Origin: a bacterium
GTDB lineage: Bacteria > Bacillota > Clostridia > Lachnospirales > Lachnospiraceae
DNA: 64,000 nucleotides
Direction: 5' to 3'
Assembly (NCBI GenBank): GCA_030535455.1
Contig: JAUNJY010000015.1
Span: 1-64,000, forward strand
The notes below the pieces were generated by a model. That model was given only the letters and a program-made list of their open reading frames with translations, had not been told where the DNA came from and ran no database searches. Positions within the stretch are counted from its first letter, which is position 1; each line of letters starts with the position of its first letter. This document shows, in pieces, positions 61,020 through 64,000 of this stretch. Both the position numbers and the translations under genes were made by a program.

Positions 61020-62456
61020 CTATTTGTCCTCCTTAAATCCAATTGCATTTGAGCCAGGTTCGTTTTTCATAATCTGGTTCAGAGGGACATTTAATTCACG
61101 GCTGATAATCTTAGCAATCGGGAACAGGCAGCCAAGTCCCTGGCATCCGCCCAGAGTTGCGCGGGTTCTGCGTTTTATACCATCCACCGTGTGAGCACCA
61201 AGCGGGCGGTGAATGGCTTCTATAATTTCGCCCTCGGAAATAAGTTCACATTTACAAATGATTTTTCCGTAAGCTGGTTTTTCCTTGATTAAGGCATTCT
61301 TTTCTTCAACCGTCATTTTAGAGAACATAGGAATACGTTTTCTAAGTGGATTGAAATCTGCTCGTTCTTTAAGAGGAAGCACCTTGGCAACCATGTCTTT
61401 TACATATACGGCAATGGCAGGAGCCGCTGTAAGTCCAGGAGAGTCAATTCCAATCAGGTTAATCATGCCTTTATTGTTTTTATCTTCTTCTATAATGAAA
61501 TCTTCATTTGCTGTCTTTGGCCTAAGTCCAGAGAAGGTAGTAAGCATAGCACTTACCGGTGTTCCTGGGATACTAAGGTCTCCGATAGATAATAATTTTA
61601 CTAAGGCCCTTTTGGCAGTGGAAACATCTTCTTTATCAGAAACTAAAGTTGCATTTGGTCCAACCAGTAAATTGCCGTCACTCGTCGGAGTTACAAGAAT
61701 TCCTTTTGTTGTTTCAGTTGGGACCTGAAAGATGGTAGTAGTTACATTGCCACCCACAATTTTATTAAATAGACAGTATTCTCCTTTGACAGGAGTGATA
61801 TCAGGAACCTGTGCACCAAGCATTTTTGCAATTTCATCACTGTAAAGGCCGGCAGCATTGATTACTACCTTGGTATGAAGTTTTGTAACTTTATTTACAA
61901 ACACATGAAATGTTCCATCTTCTAATTTTTCAATTGAGGTCACCTTGGAGTTTCTTAAAAATTGCACTCCATTCATGGAAGCATTTTCACCAAGGGCAAT
62001 GGTAAGTTCATATGGATTTATAATTCCTGAAGTAGGAACCTTAAGAGCTGCAACAATCTGATCGGAAAGGGTTGGTTCAATCTTTCGAGCCTCTTCTTTT
62101 GTAAGGATGGATAGGCCTTGAACCCCCAATTGGGCTCCATTTTTATTTAATCGATGTAATGTTTCAACCTCGTCTTCGTTAAATGCTACGACTAATGCGC
62201 CATTACGTCTGAATGTGACATCAAGTTCTTTACTAAGTTCGTCAAACATTGCGTTGCCGCGTGTACAAAGATCTGCCTTTAGTGTGCCAGGCTTTTCATT
62301 ATAGCCTCCATGAACGATGCCGCTGTTTGCCTTTGAAACACCAATTGCCACATCTTCATTTTTTTCAACTACATTTATATTAAGCTTATATTTGGATAGT
62401 TCTCTTGCAATTGCACATCCAACTACTCCGCCACCAATAATTACGATATCTAGCAT
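61020..62456 (-). CDS. glpA: GlpA-like NAD(P)/FAD-dependent glycerol-3-phosphate dehydrogenase with BFD domain
   Basis: About 478 residues. The N-terminal DAO-type FAD domain has DIVIIGGGVVGCAIARELS, KANSGIVHGGYNEKPGTLKADLC and GIDSPGLTAAPAIA. The C-terminal BFD-like [2Fe-2S] domain has four Cys in KIICKCELISEGEIIEAI...TRATLGGCQGLGCLF. This combination marks anaerobic GlpA-type enzymes of Firmicutes, oxidising glycerol-3-phosphate. A GGAGG site supports ATG 62456, 24 bases inside the longer frame. First gene of the two-gene operon. Confidence 0.9.
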   Translation of the reverse strand: MLDIVIIGGGVVGCAIARELSKYKLNINVVEKNEDVAIGVSKANSGIVHGGYNEKPGTLKADLCTRGNAMFDELSKELDVTFRRNGALVVAFNEDEVETLHRLNKNGAQLGVQGLSILTKEEARKIEPTLSDQIVAALKVPTSGIINPYELTIALGENASMNGVQFLRNSKVTSIEKLEDGTFHVFVNKVTKLHTKVVINAAGLYSDEIAKMLGAQVPDITPVKGEYCLFNKIVGGNVTTTIFQVPTETTKGILVTPTSDGNLLVGPNATLVSDKEDVSTAKRALVKLLSIGDLSIPGTPVSAMLTTFSGLRPKTANEDFIIEEDKNNKGMINLIGIDSPGLTAAPAIAVYVKDMVAKVLPLKERADFNPLRKRIPMFSKMTVEEKNALIKEKPAYGKIICKCELISEGEIIEAIHRPLGAHTVDGIKRRTRATLGGCQGLGCLFPIAKIISRELNVPLNQIMKNEPGSNAIGFKEDK

Positions 62457-62497
62457 TTGTACTCCTCCATATCTTTTCATTCATTTGTCTGAATAGT

Positions 62498-62514
62498 TAT
62501 ACCACAATATACCA
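62498..62514 (-). promoter_or_regulatory. Tandem TATACCA repeat upstream of the glpA-like operon
   Basis: On the plus strand TATACCA occurs at 62498-62504 and 62508-62514, exactly 10 bases apart, so both lie on one face of the helix about 45-60 bases before the start. It may be a regulator site or overlap the promoter. Weak evidence on its own. Confidence 0.35.
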
Positions 62515-62728
62515 TAAAATAAAATTATTTTAGCTTATGTTCTCTATTTTATCCATATCGGAAGATATTACAGCTTATAATTTAACCAGTAGTTTCCAAA
62601 ATTGTTATAATTGTGTGTATATTTGGGTTGATTCGTTTACATGTAGAAAATAGCATGTTAGAATTGCAGTTACCATAAGGACGAAGGAGTCTAAAAAGGG
62701 AAAAGACAGGGACACATAGGAGGAAATA

Positions 62729-64000
62729 TGAAACGAGGGTTAGGAGTTAAAGTAGCAGCACTGCTTTCTGGTGCAGCGGTAGTATATCTTCTTAGCATGG
62801 CGCTTAATATGTATGCATCAGGCATCGTATCAGAGGCCAGTCGATTGGTAAGTGAGGATTATGTATCCTTACAAATGAAATATACAGAGATATCTGAACA
62901 AATTCAGTCGAGTACAAAAGAAGTATTTTTAATGCAGGGAAACAATAACAAGCCCGAACAAGGGCAGTCGGAAGAAGGAAAACCGGCAGATGCACAGTCA
63001 CAGGAAGGACAGCCTGTTTCTGAACAAGCAGATAACGTAACTAAGGAAGAAGATTTTTTAGAGCAGTCAGAAGACTATACATCCAAGCTGGCGGAGCTTG
63101 AGAGCTTGGTAAATGAAATAAATCGTACGGAAATAAATGCGGCATTTCAAACATATAAGCAAGCCATGACTGATATTATGGAAGTAGTTACAGAAAAACG
63201 TACTAACTTATCTGCAATGGACCATGTAACAATCGATGATACAAGCATGACGGAACTAAGGGAAGTTTCTTCTGCTTATGACGAAGCATCGGATAATTTC
63301 CAAGATCAATTAGAAGAGGGAATTAAAGAAGCCCAGACAAAAATTGAAAGGGCTACTAAGAATTCCAACCGTATCAGTTATGGTATGATGGTTGTATTTA
63401 TAAGTATTTTAATGGCAGCAGGAACAGCAATTCATATGCTGGTAATCAAGCCGATAAAAAGTACACAGAAACAATTATCAGAAATAATAGAAGAAATTGA
63501 ACAAAACAATGGTGATTTGACTAAGCGTATCGATGTAAATGTAACGGATGAAGTAGGCGAACTGATTGTTGGTGTAAATGGATTTATTGAGCAGCTTCAA
63601 TCTATTATGAAGACAATTAGCGTACAGTCCCATTCTATGAATAAATCAATTGAAATCATTACAAACAAGGTAAATGACTCCACTGATAATGCAAACAATG
63701 TAAGTTCTGTAATGGAAGAGCTTACTGCCAGCATGCAGGAAGTATCCGCAATGATGACCCAGATGGAACAGGGAGCAAATGATATCCTTTCTTCTGCCAA
63801 AGAGATGTCATTAAAGGCAAAAGCAGGAGAGACATTTATTGGTGAATTTAAAACGAAAGCAGTAAAGACTCATGCAGCAGTTAGTAAATCCCAAGAAAGT
63901 ACGGAACAAATAGTGGCATCCATTAATGGAAGACTTGGCGCCGCAATTAAGGAAAGCAAGAAGGTTGAAAAAATTAAGGAATTAACCAATGAAATTCTTA
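62729..64000 (+). CDS. Methyl-accepting chemotaxis protein, cut by the right edge
   Basis: The frame is open from ATG 62729 (AGGAGG site at 62719-62724) to the end of the window. A membrane segment at about 7-30, a helical (4HB-like) sensor region, a Gln/Glu/Pro-rich insert at about 72-105 (KPEQGQSEEGKPADAQSQEG), a second membrane segment near 220-238, HAMP, and the first methylation helix are visible. The signalling tip lies beyond 64000. A chemoreceptor is the clear call; the ligand is unknown. The Gln-rich loop is unusual. Confidence 0.93.

Noticed and set aside
1-64000. tRNA, rRNA, CRISPR, prophage or transposase genes
   Set aside because: None recognised by eye on either strand; absence is not proven without a dedicated scan.

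Overview
The window reads as a low-GC Gram-positive anaerobe of class Clostridia, most likely a Lachnospiraceae member. This is inferred from strong AGGAGG-type ribosome binding sites, A+T-rich intergenic DNA, lipoproteins with Thr/Pro/Glu/Ala linkers, a flavodiiron protein, DUF2935 and hemerythrin-type proteins, two chemoreceptors and MacB-type antibiotic/peptide ABC systems. No rRNA, tRNA, CRISPR array, phage or insertion-sequence transposase was seen. It looks like a chromosomal segment with dense, mostly rightward genes and well-formed intrinsic terminators.

Layout. 1-5.7 kb: an unknown protein, an MmcQ/YjbR protein, and a Fur-box-preceded operon (cysteine-rich [Fe]-hydrogenase-like protein plus an SsuABC/NMT1-type importer), then a DUF2935 protein. 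5.8-10.2 kb: a fused ATPase-permease exporter and FprA flavodiiron protein. 10.2-15.3 kb: a four-carbon sugar-acid (threonate-type) operon, deoR-kinase-pdxA2-gntP, with a phased operator array, ending in a terminator that is duplicated around a 234-bp multi-hairpin element. 15.4-18.9 kb: a cluster of DNRLRE and C1q/BclA-like surface proteins and YccF. 19-24.6 kb: an unknown protein with hemerythrin behind an HcpR-like site, a lipoprotein with a chemoreceptor, and a hydrolase-fold protein lacking its serine. 24.9-33.2 kb: a flavinylated extracellular fumarate/urocanate-type reductase, a DUF969/DUF979/aminopeptidase/pyroglutamyl-peptidase operon, a divergent MATE/MerR pair and an FMN-domain lipoprotein. 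33.8-38 kb: 5'-nucleotidase lipoprotein, TetR, YtxH/DUF948-like pair, acetyltransferase. 38-47.6 kb: an orphan FliK-like protein and two MacB-type ABC systems with VanZ. 47.8-50.1 kb: lipoprotein-BlaI-BlaR1-like signalling operon without a penicillin-binding sensor domain. 50.3-56.8 kb: a promoter/terminator leader, then gltBD. 56.8-58 kb: two paralogous small exported proteins and a 37-residue membrane peptide. 58-62.5 kb (minus strand): ECF sigma/anti-sigma/lipoprotein, and a glpA-like pair. The right edge cuts a second chemoreceptor.

The most unusual material is non-coding. A composite family of multi-hairpin repeats recurs directly downstream of terminators (about 4.6, 10.2, 15.0, 20.5, 33.3, 44.9 and 50.4 kb), with 76 of 79 identical bases between two copies 18 kb apart. 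Several operons also carry clean dyads exactly where a regulator would act. Functional assignments come from recognised motifs and remembered family knowledge; no database search was run.
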